A stretch of DNA of 64,000 nt from Syngnathus acus (GCF_901709675.1 NC_051098.1:621500-685499); one strand, 5' to 3'; shown: positions 31,687 to 42,600, numbered from the stretch's first letter. Translations and numbers: made by a program. Notes: a model not told the origin generated them from the letters alone.

Positions 31687-32853
31687 TATCGTAAAATTCG
31701 GACTATAAGCCGCGGTGTTTTCTCAAATTTTGAACCCTGCGGCTTATAGTCCGGTGCGTCTTACATAGGATTTTTCCCGTGATATTTGTCATGACTTGAT
31801 CACTTTCATATACTCATAAAAAGGCTGTGGACCGCTGTTGTGCGGCACCGCTTTTCTGAGCGGAGGGATACCGGGGAGAAAAGTGGTGTGTTGATCGCAT
31901 GTCCATCCGCCAGGCAAATAGTGCCGTATAATTCACACAAAGAAGAGACAGAATGAGATCAAGACGGACATTACTGAAAGGAAGCTTTTATACACAAACC
32001 GTCATTATGGGGTACAAAAGAAATGCATGTTATACCGCTTTTAAGTTAAAGGCAGTCGATTTGGCCCATTGTTGATGACATTGTGTTTTCTTTCTTTATT
32101 TCCCAGTCACGTCTACTCTGGTGCTATACGTGTAGCTCGCTATTTTAATGTAATTTAGCGCTTCGTGCATGAATAAAATTAGCATGAACAGACCCTCATC
32201 ATGGAAAATGCTAGAAGAAATGCATAAAAGCGACGACAAAAGAGAGACTGAGAAAGCGTGTGGCGAAGGATGTCTAACGCTATACCAATCGGACACTGAG
32301 GAGGAAGACTTCGATGGTTTCAGTGCACAGGAGGAAGATGAAGATGACTCTTTTAATGGCTCTTTTTTTACTTTTAGTGGTATGTTTTTTTAACCAGCCC
32401 TGTTAGTGCTGTGCTACCGTGTTGCTGCTGTGTTACCGCCGCGTCTCAGTGACTTTTACCGGTATGTTTTTTTTTAATCCAGCCCTATTAGTGCTGTGTT
32501 ATTTCCGTGTTGCTGCGGTATTACTGCCGCATCACAGGCAGTGTTTGGAAAGAAATGTTAAGGTATGTTATTAAAACTTTAAAAAGGCTTTCTGTGTACA
32601 GTCTTTCTTTGTAAATAACTCGCGTGCACACTTCCGTGTTGCTGCGGTACTACTGCTGCGTCACAGGCAGCGTTGAGAAAGACATGTTAAAGTATGTTAT
32701 TAAAACTTTAAAAAGGCTTTGTGTGTACTGTACGCACGCGCGGCTTATAGTCCGGTGCGGCTAATATAAGAAAAAAACCTAAAATATCCACGAATTTTAG
32801 ATGGTGCGGTTTATAGTCCCGTGCGGCTTATACGTAGTCCGAAAATTACGGTA
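31687..32853 (+). mobile_element. pogo-like non-autonomous element, copy 1
   Basis: Termini TATCGTAAAATTCGGAC and GTCCGAAAATTACGGTA. Inside, a fragment reading YTAFKLKAVDLA (near 32,030) matches the N-terminal HTH of pogo-like transposases. The frame 32,169-32,393 ends in the acidic tail SDTEEEDFDGF. The DDE core is deleted. The same two remnants occur in copy 2, so this is an established internal-deletion family. It is flanked by a 10-bp direct repeat CATAAACAGA (31,677-31,686 and 32,854-32,863). Confidence 0.7.
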
Positions 32854-32949
32854 CATAAACAGACAATATAAACATCAGACACGACAAAAACTATAGCAAA
32901 AGAGAAGAATAGATCAGATTAAATTAAATAGATATGTTAATTAGAGATG

Positions 32950-33064
32950 GTAAACTCGAATCAGTCCGCTCGACAAAGCGCTTTTTTTCTGTGCGGCTTT
33001 GCGGCCCAGTACCAAGTGACCCATGTACCGGTACCGGTCCGCGGACCGGGGGTTGGGGACCCCT
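32950..33064 (-). mobile_element. hAT terminal fragment (CAGGGGTCCCCAACC family), copy 1
   Basis: Ends in GGTTGGGGACCCCTG, the reverse complement of a hAT terminus, preceded by the GC-rich CCGGTCCGCGGACCGG segment. The same terminus recurs at 33,772. Confidence 0.6.
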
Positions 33065-33109
33065 GAATTAGTGGTAGCACTCGAGCCGGTCCAATCTAGG
33101 CGTAATCTG

Positions 33110-33772
33110 AGACAATGTCCTTCTTCTTCACGTTTTTTTTCTTTAAAAGAAATCCAAAGGTTTGTCTTTTAATGCTTGGTCTCCATGTGCCGAAGCAGTT
33201 TTGAAGGCTTCATTGCCTTGTTAGCCAGCCTGTGGCCACATATTGTGCAGAGTGGGCTTGGCGCGTCAGAATCACCTGTGGCGATTAATCCATATTTTAA
33301 GTAGGACTCCTGAAATTTTCTTTTAAATGCAGCTTCTCTTTTCTTAGAAGTTGTAGCCTCTTCTTCTTCCGTCTCCTCATTGGTTTATTTTCCCTTTCCG
33401 AAGAAGCTTTCCAAACATCTCTGTTTCTTGCTCATCTTTGCTAGCTTCGCGGGCTCAACGGGGGTGACATGTCACGTGACCGGGACAAACGTCTTGACCT
33501 GAATTAACTTGTGTCAAGAGATACAGACGGATGTAATTGGGAGAGAATCGCCACATTTTTTTATATTTTTCAAAGTAAATTCTTACTCATTTTTGCTAGC
33601 TTTGCGGGCTCGACTGGGGAAACATGTCCTGTGACCAGGACGAGCGTCTTGACCTGAATTAATTGATCGTCGATAAAAGATATATATTTTTTTTTTCTGT
33701 GCAGCTTGGCGGCCCGGTACCAAGTGACCCACGGACCGGTACCGGTCCGCGGCCCGGTGGTGGGGACCACTG
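33110..33772 (-). mobile_element. hAT element 5' part (CAGGGGTCCCCAACC family), copy 2
   Basis: The right end GGTGGTGGGGACCACTG plus the GGCCCGGTACCAAG subterminal segment match copy 1. It contains the decayed BED-finger exon. The 3' half is not recognisable to the left, where other elements intervene. It abuts the LINE fragment directly at 33,773. Confidence 0.55.
33169..33435 (-). pseudogene. hAT transposase N-terminus with BED zinc finger, decayed
   Basis: Minus-strand frame starting MSKKQRCLESFFGKGK, interrupted by TAA at codon 17, then continuing as a lysine/glutamate-rich linker and a BED-type finger: LCTICGH, later LLRHMETKH. It ends at a stop right after the last His of the finger. 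In the hAT family this finger binds the transposon ends in the nucleus; here only this module survives, within the hAT terminus ending at 33,772. No catalytic domain remains nearby. Confidence 0.65.
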
Positions 33773-35140
33773 CTCAACACTCGTAAGGCGGCGGGCCCTG
33801 ACAACATCCCGGGTCGAGCGCTGAAGGACTGCGCTGGGGAGCTGACGGGTGTCTTCACGGACATCTTCAACATTTCCCTGCAGCAAGCCGTCGTCTCTTC
33901 GTGTTTCAAGGCTGCCACCATCGTACCTGTGCTGAAGAAACCTGCCCCGTCCTGCTTCAATGACTACCGCCCCGTGGCACTGACGCCCATCATCATGAAG
34001 TGCTTTGAGCGGCTTGTCATGGAGCACATCAGATCCATTCTACCCCCCACCATAGACCCCTTCCAGTTTGCGTACCGAGCCAAGCGGTCCTCTGAGGATG
34101 CCATCTGCTCGGCCCTCCACTCGGCCCTCACCCACTTGGAGAGTAGGGACTCGTATGTGAGATTGCTGTTTGTGGACTTCAGTTCTGCCTTCAACACCAT
34201 TGTGCCACAACGACTCATCTGCAAACTCGCCAAGCTGGGCCTCAGTACCTACCTCTGCAACTGGCTACTAGACTTCCTCAGTCAGAGGCCTCAGGTGGTA
34301 CGTGTTGGCGACAAGATCTCCGCCAGCATCACGCTGAGCACGGGGGCCCCCCAAGGCTGCGTGCTCAGTCCGCTGCTCTTCACCCTGCTGACGCATGACT
34401 GCGCTGCAACCTACAGCACCAACCGCATGGTGAAATTTGCTGACGACACGACTCTGGTGGGTCTCATCACCAAAGGCGACGAGACTCAATACAGGTTGGA
34501 GGTTGACCTTCTGACCACGTGGTGCAAGGACAACAACCTCCTGCTGAACGTCAACAAGACCAAGGAGATTGTTGTTGACTTCCGGAAGGGTCACACCCAA
34601 CACCTGCCGCTGACCATCGACGGTGCTGTGGTGGAGAGAGTGAGCAGCACCAGGTTCCTGGGGGTGCACATCAGTGAGGATCTCTCCTGGTCCACCAACA
34701 CCGCATCACTGGCGAAGAAGGCCCAGCGCCGCCTGTATTTCCTGCGGAAACTCAGGCGAGCGTGTGCTCCTCCGGCCGTCATGACTACATTTTACCGTGG
34801 CACCATTGAGAGCGTCCTCTCCAGTTGTATTGCTGTTTGGGGTGGTAGCTGCACTGACTACAACATGAAGGCCCTCCAGCGCATAGTGAACACGGCTGGT
34901 AAGATTATTGGTGCTTCACTCCCCTCCTTGAAGGACATTTACACCTCCCATCTCACCCGCAAGGCGACCACGATTGTGAGTGATGTGAGTCACCCCGCTC
35001 ACTCTTTGTTCGATCTTCTGCCCTCTGGGAAGAGGTACAGGAGCCTGCGCTCCCGCACCACCAGACTCACCAACAGCTTCATACTCCAGGCCAGGGGTCA
35101 CCAACCTTTCTTAAACCGAGAGCTACTTCCTGTGTACTGA
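33773..35140 (+). pseudogene. LINE-A copy 1 reverse transcriptase (partial)
   Basis: Open frame from the 5' truncation point through the hAT junction; the last ~17 codons before the stop at 35,138-35,140 are hAT sequence. Reverse transcriptase motifs in order: [64 protein letters not shown] (catalytic FADD intact) and [15 protein letters not shown]. The C-terminal region reads [16 protein letters not shown]. The endonuclease half is missing, so it could not act alone. Confidence 0.85.
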
Positions 35141-36266
35141 TTAAGGCAAAGGGCTACCAGTCTGACACACACTTCTGAAATAGCCAATTTGCTCAATTTG
35201 GCTTTCACTATGTGTTATTATTGTCATTTCCAGTTCACATGTAAGTGTGATTTTAACAAGAATAGCAAAAATACATTCAAACCTTGGTTTTTGACCACAA
35301 TCCGTTCCAGAAGGCAGTTCGAGAAGCGAATCGGTCGAATTCCGAATCTATTTTCCCCATTACAAATAATGGAAAGAAATCGAATCAGTTTCAAGACAAA
35401 AAAACCCCGCCTTTTTTAAGCATTTTTTCATTTGCGCATATTTGTTCGATCGCGCAACTGCAGCGCACCGCCGAACGCGCAACCATAGCGCGTCGCCCAC
35501 TGCGCAACTGCACCGCGCTGGTCGCATTATTGTGACAGAGCCGTCGCTGAAATTTAGAAAATATTTTTAAAGTCCTGATGTACTTTCCAAAATTTAAGTG
35601 GACCTAAGTGCGCAGGGAGCTTAACTTTGTCCGATCGCGCAACTGCAGCGCACCGCCAAATGCGCAACAGTAGCGCGTCGCCGACCGCACAACTGCACCG
35701 CGCTGGTCGCATTATTGTGACAGAGCCGTCGCTAAAATTTAGAAAATATTTTTAAAGTCCTGATGTACTTTCCAAAATTTAAGTGGACCTCAGTGCACAG
35801 GGAGCTTAATTTGGTCCGATCGCGCAACCGCTGGGTGCTCACTGTCGCATTGCTTTAAGAGCGTCTTTGTGTTTTAGGATGGCTTTACTGCTCCCACTTG
35901 CTTTCTTTGGAGGCATGATTAGGGGTTAATACAATCCTCAAAGTAACAAAAATACAATAACAACGGAGTCAGTCGGCATCCGGGCCGTGCGTTCGCGTTT
36001 TCTCGGGTCCTCCCGGCTCATCTCGCGAGGTTCGACCTCCAAATTCTGTTCGACAACTGAAGCAAAAAAATCTAGAATTTTTTGTTCGAATTCCAATTTG
36101 TTCGAGAACCGGGACGTTCGAAAACCGAGGTTTGACTGTAAAATAAGTAGATGCAGCTCACTGACAAGTGCCGCTATTTGACCTAATTTTAGAACAGTCC
36201 TGCGGGCGAATCATGCGGTCCTCACGGGCGACCTGGTGTCCGCGGGCACCGTGTTGGTGACCCCTG
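35092..36266. mobile_element. Non-autonomous hAT element with 8-bp target duplication
   Basis: Termini CAGGGGTCACCAAC (left) and GTTGGTGACCCCTG (right), flanked by the identical 8-bp duplication CTCCAGGC at 35,084-35,091 and 36,267-36,274. LINE-A copy 2 at 46,300 reads CTCCAGGTTGTTAGG, which is the empty site. 1,175 bp including the nested MITE. No transposase inside. Confidence 0.92.
35272..36140. mobile_element. MITE of the CAGTGGAGCCTCGGTT family nested in the hAT
   Basis: Left terminus TACATTCAAACCTTGG and right terminus AACCGAGGTTTGACTGTA are inverted relatives. The interior has two tandem copies of a ~200-bp GC-rich segment with GATCGCGCAACTGCAGCGC. No coding sequence. A pogo/Tigger-type origin with TA target is possible but not shown. 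Confidence 0.7.
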
Positions 36267-36595
36267 CTCCAGGCTGTTAGGATCCTGAACTCTCTCCCCC
36301 CTTCTGCGTAGCGTCCTGTACTTTTGCGCTATATTCTGACCGTCTGCTGTATGCACACTTGCTCCGTTTTGCTCCTCTTATTTATTGTGTTATTTGTTTA
36401 TTTATTATTTATTCATCACTCTTATTGGTCATTGTTTGTGCCTTCTTGTTTTTATTTTGTGTTGTTTGCTTGTATGTATGTCGTGCACTATGTCTTGTCA
36501 CCGTGGGATAGTGGAAACGTAATTTCGATTTCTGTGTGTGTCTTGGCATGTGAAGAGATTGACAATAAAGCAGACTTTGACTTTGACTTTTGACT

Positions 36596-37625
36596 TGTCT
36601 GCAGAAAAAACTGTCCGCTTCAAAAGTCATACCTTTAAACCGAATAGTACGACACAAACTCGCCACAAGGACTCTAACACTGGCGAATGATACAGCAATT
36701 GAACTGAGCCAACACTTGGAACATCTTCTGGCTACAAGATGCAATATGGAAACTGTAAGGGTCCTGGCATTTGCCACAGTTCTCAATCCACGTTTTAAAA
36801 CACTTGCCTTTGGAAACCAAACTTATGCAAAAGAGGCGGTCAACAGGCTGAATGCAGAATGAGCTTCTGGAGTTCGAGTCGACAGAACTTTACAGGTACT
36901 TTTTCATTTAATGAAATGCTCTATTTTGGAACATATGGCTGCCCCTTCAATATGATGAACTTCATCAGGAAGCACCACAGGAGGAACACGAGAATGGGGA
37001 CAACTTATGGGAACTGTTGGAGTTGGTTTGTATAATTATCTGTCCAATTTTCTCTCTCGGTCGTCCTCAGACGAGCTTCCATAGTAGAAGCTATACGTAC
37101 ATTGCGCATTAATAATGACTGTGGGGCGCAGCTCCTCACAGCATCCCCAATCCAACCCTTAATGCTGAGTGTCAAGCAGGGAGGCATCAGGTTCCATTTT
37201 ATAGTCTTTTGGTATGACTCGGCCGGAGATCGAACCAACAACCTCCCAGTCTCAGGGTGGACACTCATACCACAAGGCCACTGAGCTCTGAGAAATCTTC
37301 AAATGATAATTCATTTTATTTTTGTTTTCGGTGCAACCCAAAGAACACACAATGCGACCACGGATGCCACTGTCTTCTTGTCGGAGCCCTTCCTCTCCAG
37401 AGGAGAAGACCCTCTCAAATAATGGGCTACACGGGCAGCAATCTACCCACATTTGCAGAAAATGGCAAAAAAATATCTATCAATGCCAGCAACATTAGTG
37501 TTGTGTGAGAGGATCTTCTCCAAAGCTGGAGAGTGAAGAGAGAGCAGTTTTATCATGAGGCAGAAGAGGAACAGATTAAAGCCAAGCACTGTAGAAATGA
37601 TTTTTTTTTAATAAAAATTGTTGAA
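36596..37625 (+). pseudogene. hAT (ZBED-like) transposase C-terminal fossil
   Basis: First part 36,596-37,030: LNRIVRHKLATRTLT, LATRCNMETVRVLAFATV and LNPRFKTLAF are typical of the catalytic region of ZBED-type hAT proteins. After a SINE insertion, 37,310-37,600 continues with the dimerisation domain: EDPLK, a segment near LPATLVLCERIFS, and RNRLKPSTVEMIFF, across several frameshifts. Such proteins are nuclear transposases or domesticated derivatives. The stops, frameshifts and SINE make this copy dead. Confidence 0.75.
37090..37288 (-). mobile_element. tRNA-derived SINE, truncated, inside the hAT fossil
   Basis: On the minus strand it starts AGTGGCCTTGTGGTATG (A-box-like) with a B-box-like GTTCGATC and continues into CTGCTTGACACTCAGC. 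Matches the fuller copy at 38,550-38,860 but lacks the 3' half. Confidence 0.75.
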
Positions 37626-37985
37626 CTATACAGTTAGAAAACACAGAAGCACATTTCTCACATTTCCATTAAGATTTTATCCACATATGCTTATAGTTCA
37701 TTCATATATTCATCATTACCTAAATACCTACAAAAACTACAATAAAAGCTTAATTGATTATTAAGCATGCATCAAAAGAGCTAATTTTTCCTTTTATCTT
37801 TATTGTCATAATTATTATAACTATTACAACTCAAGCCACATTAGTCATAAATTAATGCGCACGTTCGTCAGAGCATTCCAAATCCGGAAGATGTCACTCT
37901 TCAAAGTGTATCAAGTTTGGGACAGTTGTGTTGAAGTGATTCATTGGTTCATGAGGCATCGTGAACTTGTCCTTCACACCCGCGA
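37626..37985. other. Unassigned AT-rich segment upstream of brip1
   Basis: About 360 bp with no confident repeat or coding feature. The short open frame entering from 37,855 becomes a lysine-rich run only because of the adjacent GAA repeat. Confidence 0.5.
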
Positions 37986-37994
37986 CGAGTTAAA

Positions 37995-38168
37995 AAGAAG
38001 GAAGGAGAAGAAGAAGAAAAGGAAGGAGAAGAAGAAGAAGACGAAGAACAAGAAAAAGCAGAAGAAGAAAAAGCAGAAGAAGAAAATGCTGAAGAAGAAA
38101 AAGCAGAAGAAGCAGAAGAAATAGCAAAAGAAGCAGAAGAAGAAAAAGCAGAAGAAGAAGACGAAGTA
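37995..38168. repeat. GAAGAA/GAAGCA purine-rich microsatellite
   Basis: About 170 bp almost entirely of GAAGAA, GAAAAAGCA and AAGGAG words on the + strand, ending at GACGAAGTAGACG. A long polypurine tract immediately upstream of the brip1 5' region. Confidence 0.85.
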
Positions 38169-38178
38169 GACGATTTCA

Positions 38179-38220
38179 GTTTGCGGGAAGTTGAAAAACG
38201 TTTTTCAATTTGCGGGAAAT
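38179..38220 (+). promoter_or_regulatory. Pair of E2F-like sites upstream of brip1
   Basis: TTTGCGGGAA occurs at 38,180-38,189 and again as TTTGCGGGAAAT at 38,209-38,220, 30 bp apart. The second contains GCGGGAAA, the complement of the E2F core TTTCCCGC. They lie 120-160 bp upstream of the brip1 start codon. Mammalian BRIP1 is a known E2F-responsive gene; the role here is inferred. Confidence 0.5.
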
Positions 38221-38339
38221 TGAAGACCTTCGAATGCCATCGAAGGTGGTCAAATGCACAGTCTGTGTCGGTACCTGGTCTACATCGGACGAAGCTTCAG
38301 TGTGTGGGTGTTAGTTAAACGTATTACAAAAGCAGCAAC

Positions 38340-38429
38340 ATGACATCATCGTTGGAGTACATCATTGGAGGTGTGCGGATCCAGTTCCCGTGTAAGGCGT
38401 ATCCATCCCAGCTGGCCATGATGAATTCA
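38340..38429 (+). CDS. brip1: brip1 (FANCJ DNA helicase), coding exon 1
   Basis: Thirty codons starting [16 protein letters not shown] and ending [11 protein letters not shown], followed by the donor GTATGT at 38,430. Human BRIP1 begins with the same EYTIGGVKIYFPYKAYP and AMMNS pattern and its first coding exon also ends in phase 0 after that Ser. BRIP1/FANCJ is an iron-sulphur, XPD-type 5'-3' DNA helicase that acts in the nucleus in interstrand crosslink repair, partners BRCA1 and unwinds G-quadruplexes. This exon holds the start of the helicase Q-motif region. The ATG is fixed by homology and by the exon length. The frame running past the donor is intronic. The next exon lies 13.7 kb downstream. 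Confidence 0.9.
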
Positions 38430-38547
38430 GTATGTAAAATAAACACGTTCATGTTAGCTCAAAAGAACGCGCTCAGTACGCTCAAGTTAAATGTTTGTGT
38501 AGACAGTTCTTTACATTGTGTTTATGTCCATAATATCTGAGCGAAGC

Positions 38548-38860
38548 GATAAAGTTAAAAGTTAAAGTCCCAATGATCGTCACACACACATCTGGGTGTG
38601 GTGAAATTTGTCCTCTGCATTTAACCCATCCCCGTGTGATTTTGATCCATCCCCTGGGGGAGAGGGGAGCAGTGAGCAGCAGCGGTGCCGCGCTCGGGAA
38701 TCATTTGGTGATCTAAACCCCCAATTCCAACCCTTAATGCTGAGTGCCAAGCAGGGAGGCAATGGGTCCCATTTATATAGTCTTTGGTATGACCCAGCCG
38801 GGGTTTGAACCCACAACCTTCCAGTCTCAGGGCGGACACTCTACCACTAGGCCACTAAGA
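38548..38860 (-). mobile_element. tRNA-derived SINE, near full length
   Basis: Minus strand: A box TGGCCTAGTGG at the 5' end (about 38,858), B box GGTTCAAACCC, then a conserved body with CTGCTTGGCACTCAGC and GATTCCCGAGCGCGGC, and a 3' tail of (TTTAAC) repeats. It lies in brip1 intron 1. The same family occurs at 37,090 and 54,134. Confidence 0.85.
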
Positions 38861-38869
38861 AGAAAGACT

Positions 38870-39165
38870 GTCATTACAAAATGAAAATACAAATATTTCC
38901 CAGGGATAAAAACGAGGAACAGATAAGCAGGCTTCACATAACATTGTTGAAACTGGGTGGTTTTTATGGCCTTTACGTTTCGTCTTATTTCTGTTTGTGT
39001 GCAGCATCACCAAATTGTGATATCTTTCATATCTCTTGAGGGTTGTGTTGAATTACTCAATGGGGAGTGCACCAGTCGCATTCCGCGGCATGAAACTAAT
39101 ACTGATTGTCTATGCCAACTTACTCAATGTGTGTTCGTTTTTCTTCTGTGTAAAGGAAGGGACAG
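38870..39165. other. Intronic sequence, unassigned
   Basis: About 300 bp of brip1 intron 1 with no recognised repeat or conserved coding frame. Confidence 0.45.
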
Positions 39166-39302
39166 TAATCCCTCGTATATCGTGGATAATTGGTTCCAAG
39201 ACCACCCGCGATGGGTGAAGATCCGCAATGTAGAGAAAATATGTTGTTACAATATCCATAAAAGACTTTTGTGAACCTTTATTGTATTTTCAAACACTGT
39301 AT
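39166..39302. mobile_element. MITE fragment (CAGTAATCCCTCGTATATCG)
   Basis: CAGTAATCCCTCGTATATCG followed by CGCGATGGGTGAAG is typical of pogo/Tigger-like MITEs with CCTCGxTATCGCGG termini. Related termini are inside the copies at 59,208 and 61,504. The right end is not clear. Confidence 0.5.
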
Positions 39303-39304
39303 AC

Positions 39305-42300
39305 TTAGACTTAGACTTAGACAAACTTTATTGTCATTTTGTCAACACTGGGTGTACACAAAACGAAATTTCGTTGCATACGGCTTTCAACAATGTAGTG
39401 ATATTGCGGCTGGTTAAAAAGTGACATTCTATATAAAAATATGAAATAAGATAAGTATAAAGTACAAAGTGCAGCAGTGATAAAGTATGTAAACAGTGCA
39501 GGAGACAAAAACAGTATTTACAAGTGTGCAGAGGAATGCTAAGATTGAATGTTCAACAGTCTGACGACAGCAGGGAAAAAACTATTGCAGAACCTGGTGG
39601 ACCTTCAGCGGATGCTGCGAAACCTCTTCCCAGAGGGCAGCAGGGAGAACAGTCCATGGTGGGGGTGTGATGGGTCACTGATAATATTACGGGCTCGGGA
39701 CACGCAGCGCTGGGATGACAAGTCCTGAATGGAGGGAAGAGGAGCCCCGATGATCCTCTCTGCTGTCCTCACCACTCTCCTCAGGTTCTTCCAATCGGAG
39801 GCGCTGCAACCTCCACACCACACCGAGAGACAGCTTGTCAGAATGCTCTCTATGGTGCTTCGGTAGAACGTCCTCATGATGGGTGGGGGCAGGTGGGCTC
39901 TCCTCATCCTCCGCAGGAAGTACAAGCGCTTCTGTGCCCTCTTGACCAGTGTTGTGGTGTTCACAGTCCAGGTGAGGTCGTCTGTGATGTGGACCCCCAG
40001 GAATTTAGTGCTGCTGACCACCTCCACAGCTGAGCTGTTGATGATCAGTGGAGCGTGGTGAGGCTGGTTCTTCCTGAAGTCGACGATGATCTCCTTCGTC
40101 TTCTCCACATTCAGGATCAGGCTATTGTCTCTGCACCAGCCCACCAACTGCTCCACCTCCTCTCTGTAGTCCAGGTCGTTGTTGTCACTGATGAGGCCCA
40201 CCACCGTTGTGTCGTCTGCAAACTTCACGATGTGATTGGTGGTGAACCTGGGGGCGCAGTCATGTGTCATCAGGGTGAACAGCAGGGCGCTCAGGACGCA
40301 GCCCTGAGGGGAGCTTGTGCTGAGGGTGATGACATCTGATGTGTTCTGTCCGACCCGGACTGACTGAGGTCTGTTTGCGAGGAGGTCTAGCAGCCAGTTT
40401 CGAAGGGGGGTGCTGAAGCCCAGGTGTTCCAGTTTTTCCACCAGATGCTGTGGAATGATGGTGTTAAACGCTGAGCTGAAGTCCATTAACAGCAACCGCA
40501 CGTGGGTGTTCCTCTCCTCCAGGTGAGCCAGGCTCAGGTGAAGAACGGAGGAGATGGCATCCTCAGTAGAGCGGTTCTGCCGGTAGGCAAACTGGAACGG
40601 GTCGAATGTTGGGGGGAGTCTGGAGACGATGTGTTCTTTGAGCAGCCTTTCGAAGCACTTCATCATGATGGGAGTCAGTGCCACAGGTCTGTAGTCATTC
40701 AATGAGGTGATTTGAGGTTTCTTTGGCACCGGAATGATGGAGGCAGCCTTGAAGCATACTGGCACTGTGGCTTGGCCCAGCGAGATGTTAAAAATGTCTG
40801 TGATGACACCAGCCAGCTGACCTGCACATTCCTTGAACACCCGCCCAGGTATGTTGTCGGGGCCTGGGGCCTTACGTGGGTTGACTCTTCTCAGAGTCTT
40901 CCACACGTCGGCTGAGTCAAGGCAGAGTGCCTCCTCTTCCTGAAGGGGAACAGATTTAACTGCAGGAGTGCTGTTTAATGTCTCAAACCGCCCAAAGAAG
41001 TTATTTAGACCATTTAGGAAGTCAGCATCAACCTCACCCACCGGGGGGGAGGGTAAGTTGTAGTCCGTGATCGCCCGTATGCCTTGCCACATACTCCTGG
41101 TGTTATTGGCGTCGTGGAAAAAATCCTGAATTTTTCAACTGTGGCTTCGCTTCGCTAACCTGATGGCACGGTTCAAGTTGGCTCTCGCTGTCCTCAGTGC
41201 CTCCTTGTCGCCAAACTTGAAGGCTGAGTTCCGTGCTCGTAGCGTATGACGTACCTCCTCAGTCATCCAGGGTCGTTGGTTGGCTCGGGTGATGATGTTC
41301 TTAGTGGTGCTGACGTCCTCGGTGCATTTGTTGATGTAGGCTGACACAGTCATGGCGTACTCATCAATGTCGATCTGATTGTCATATGTTGCTGCTGATT
41401 TGAACATGTCCCAGTCAGAGCACTCAAAGCAGTCCTGGAGTGCCTCCATGGCCCCCTCAGACCACACCCTCACCTGCTTCACTGTGGGTTTTGCTCTGAT
41501 CAGCAGGGGCCTGTATGCAGGGATTAGCATAACAGATAGGTGGTCTGAAGAGCCGAGGTGGGGGCGGGAGGCTGCTCTGAATGCATCCTTTATATTGGTG
41601 TAAACCAAGTCCAGAGTGTTCTCTCCCTGAGTTGGAAAATCCACATGTTGGTAAAAATGAGGGAGAATAGTCTTCATGTTAGCCTGGTTGAAGTCCCCAG
41701 CAATGATGAAAACACCCTCTGTGTGCGTGGATTGCAGCTCACCGATTGTCCGATAGAGTACGCTCATGGCGTTTTTAGTATTAGCGCTAGGAGGCACATA
41801 CACAGCCGTGATGCTAACAACAGTAAACTCCCTGGGCAGGTAGAAGGGTCTGCAGTTAACAGTCAAAAGCTCGATGTCCGAAGAGCAGAAGCTGGCGACA
41901 GATCTAGCATTTTTGCACCAGTTGTTGTTGATGTAGACACACAGCCCACCTCCTCGGGATTTACCGCTTTGTTCGCTGTTTCTGTCGGCGCGGAATGTAG
42001 CGAGCCCCTCCAGGCTAACGGCGTTGTCCGGTATTGAGGAGTTCAGCCATGTCTCCGTCAGGATGAGAGCGCAGCAGTTTCTAACCTCCCTCTTTGAAGA
42101 GAGTTCCAGTTGTAGATGGTCCATTTTATTATCCAGTGAGCGGACGTTGGAGAGGAAGATGGATGGAAGCGGCGGTTTGTAGGGGTTAGCTTTTAGCTTA
42201 GCCGTTAGCCCACCTCGACAGCCGCGCTTCCGCCGCCGGTCACACCGCCTACGCTTACTCCTCCTCCGGCGTGTGCTGCCCGGCGAGCCCGCTGCATCGT

Positions 42301-42600
42301 GAGCTTCTGGGGCTAGTGCCCGAAGCACTCCGAGGCTACGTAAACAGACTAGGGTAGTTGTGGCTACGAGTCCGAAAACACTTGATGACCGTACCTCCAG
42401 CAGGCGCTGGCGATCATACACTAACCTACTGGATGGATAAACTAAACTTTGTGTTGTTTGTAGTGTCCTAGGCGACACATTTTGTGAAAATGCTCGTCGG
42501 TTGTCGAGAGCCGTAGCAGCCGCAGCCGACTCGGGCGCCGCCATCTTATATATGTACTCTATTGTACTTTTAAATATGTTATTGTATTTTAAACACTTTT
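39305..42600 (-). mobile_element. LINE-B (Jockey-superfamily), nearly full length
   Basis: Minus-strand element with a 3' tail of CTTAGA repeats (plus strand 39,305-39,330), a long ORF from 42,544 to at least 39,605, and a 5' start near an AAGATGGCGGCG segment. It is distinct in sequence from LINE-A but has the same domain order. Sits in brip1 intron 1 in antisense orientation. Confidence 0.85.
39605..42544 (-). pseudogene. LINE-B endonuclease/reverse transcriptase ORF with a single internal stop
   Basis: About 980 codons in one frame from MAAPESAAAATALDN (42,544), broken only by a TGA at 41,135-41,137. The frame ends at another TGA at 39,605, after which homologous sequence (RSTRFCNSFFPAVV) continues about 20 codons. 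Endonuclease motifs: SNVRSLDNKMDHL, LTETWLNSSIP, GDFNQANMKTI, GSSDHLSVML. Reverse transcriptase motifs: [64 protein letters not shown]. An Arg-rich stretch (RRRRSKRRRCDRRRKRG) precedes the endonuclease. Catalytic residues look intact; two nonsense changes inactivate it, suggesting a young insertion. Confidence 0.88.

Larger units (their letters stand above)
33773..36594 (+). mobile_element. LINE-A copy 1 (Jockey-superfamily, CR1/L2-like), 5'-truncated and split
   Basis: The coding part runs 33,773-35,091 and the 3' end resumes at 36,275-36,594 after a hAT insertion. The 3' end carries GACAATAAAGCAGACTTTG and a (TTTGAC) repeat tail instead of poly(A). Shares long near-identity with LINE-A copy 2 (43.4-46.6 kb), which shows the uninterrupted site. 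Confidence 0.85.

Noticed and set aside
33583-34027. Long minus-strand frames opposite LINE-A copy 1
   Set aside because: Shadows of the + strand reverse transcriptase frame with no recognisable protein features.
37855-38124. Lysine-rich protein (KKKKRKEKKKK)
   Set aside because: The run is translation of the GAA/AAG microsatellite; no conserved start or downstream domain.
38830-38860. tRNA gene
   Set aside because: A and B boxes are present but they head a SINE with a long non-tRNA body; no intact cloverleaf.
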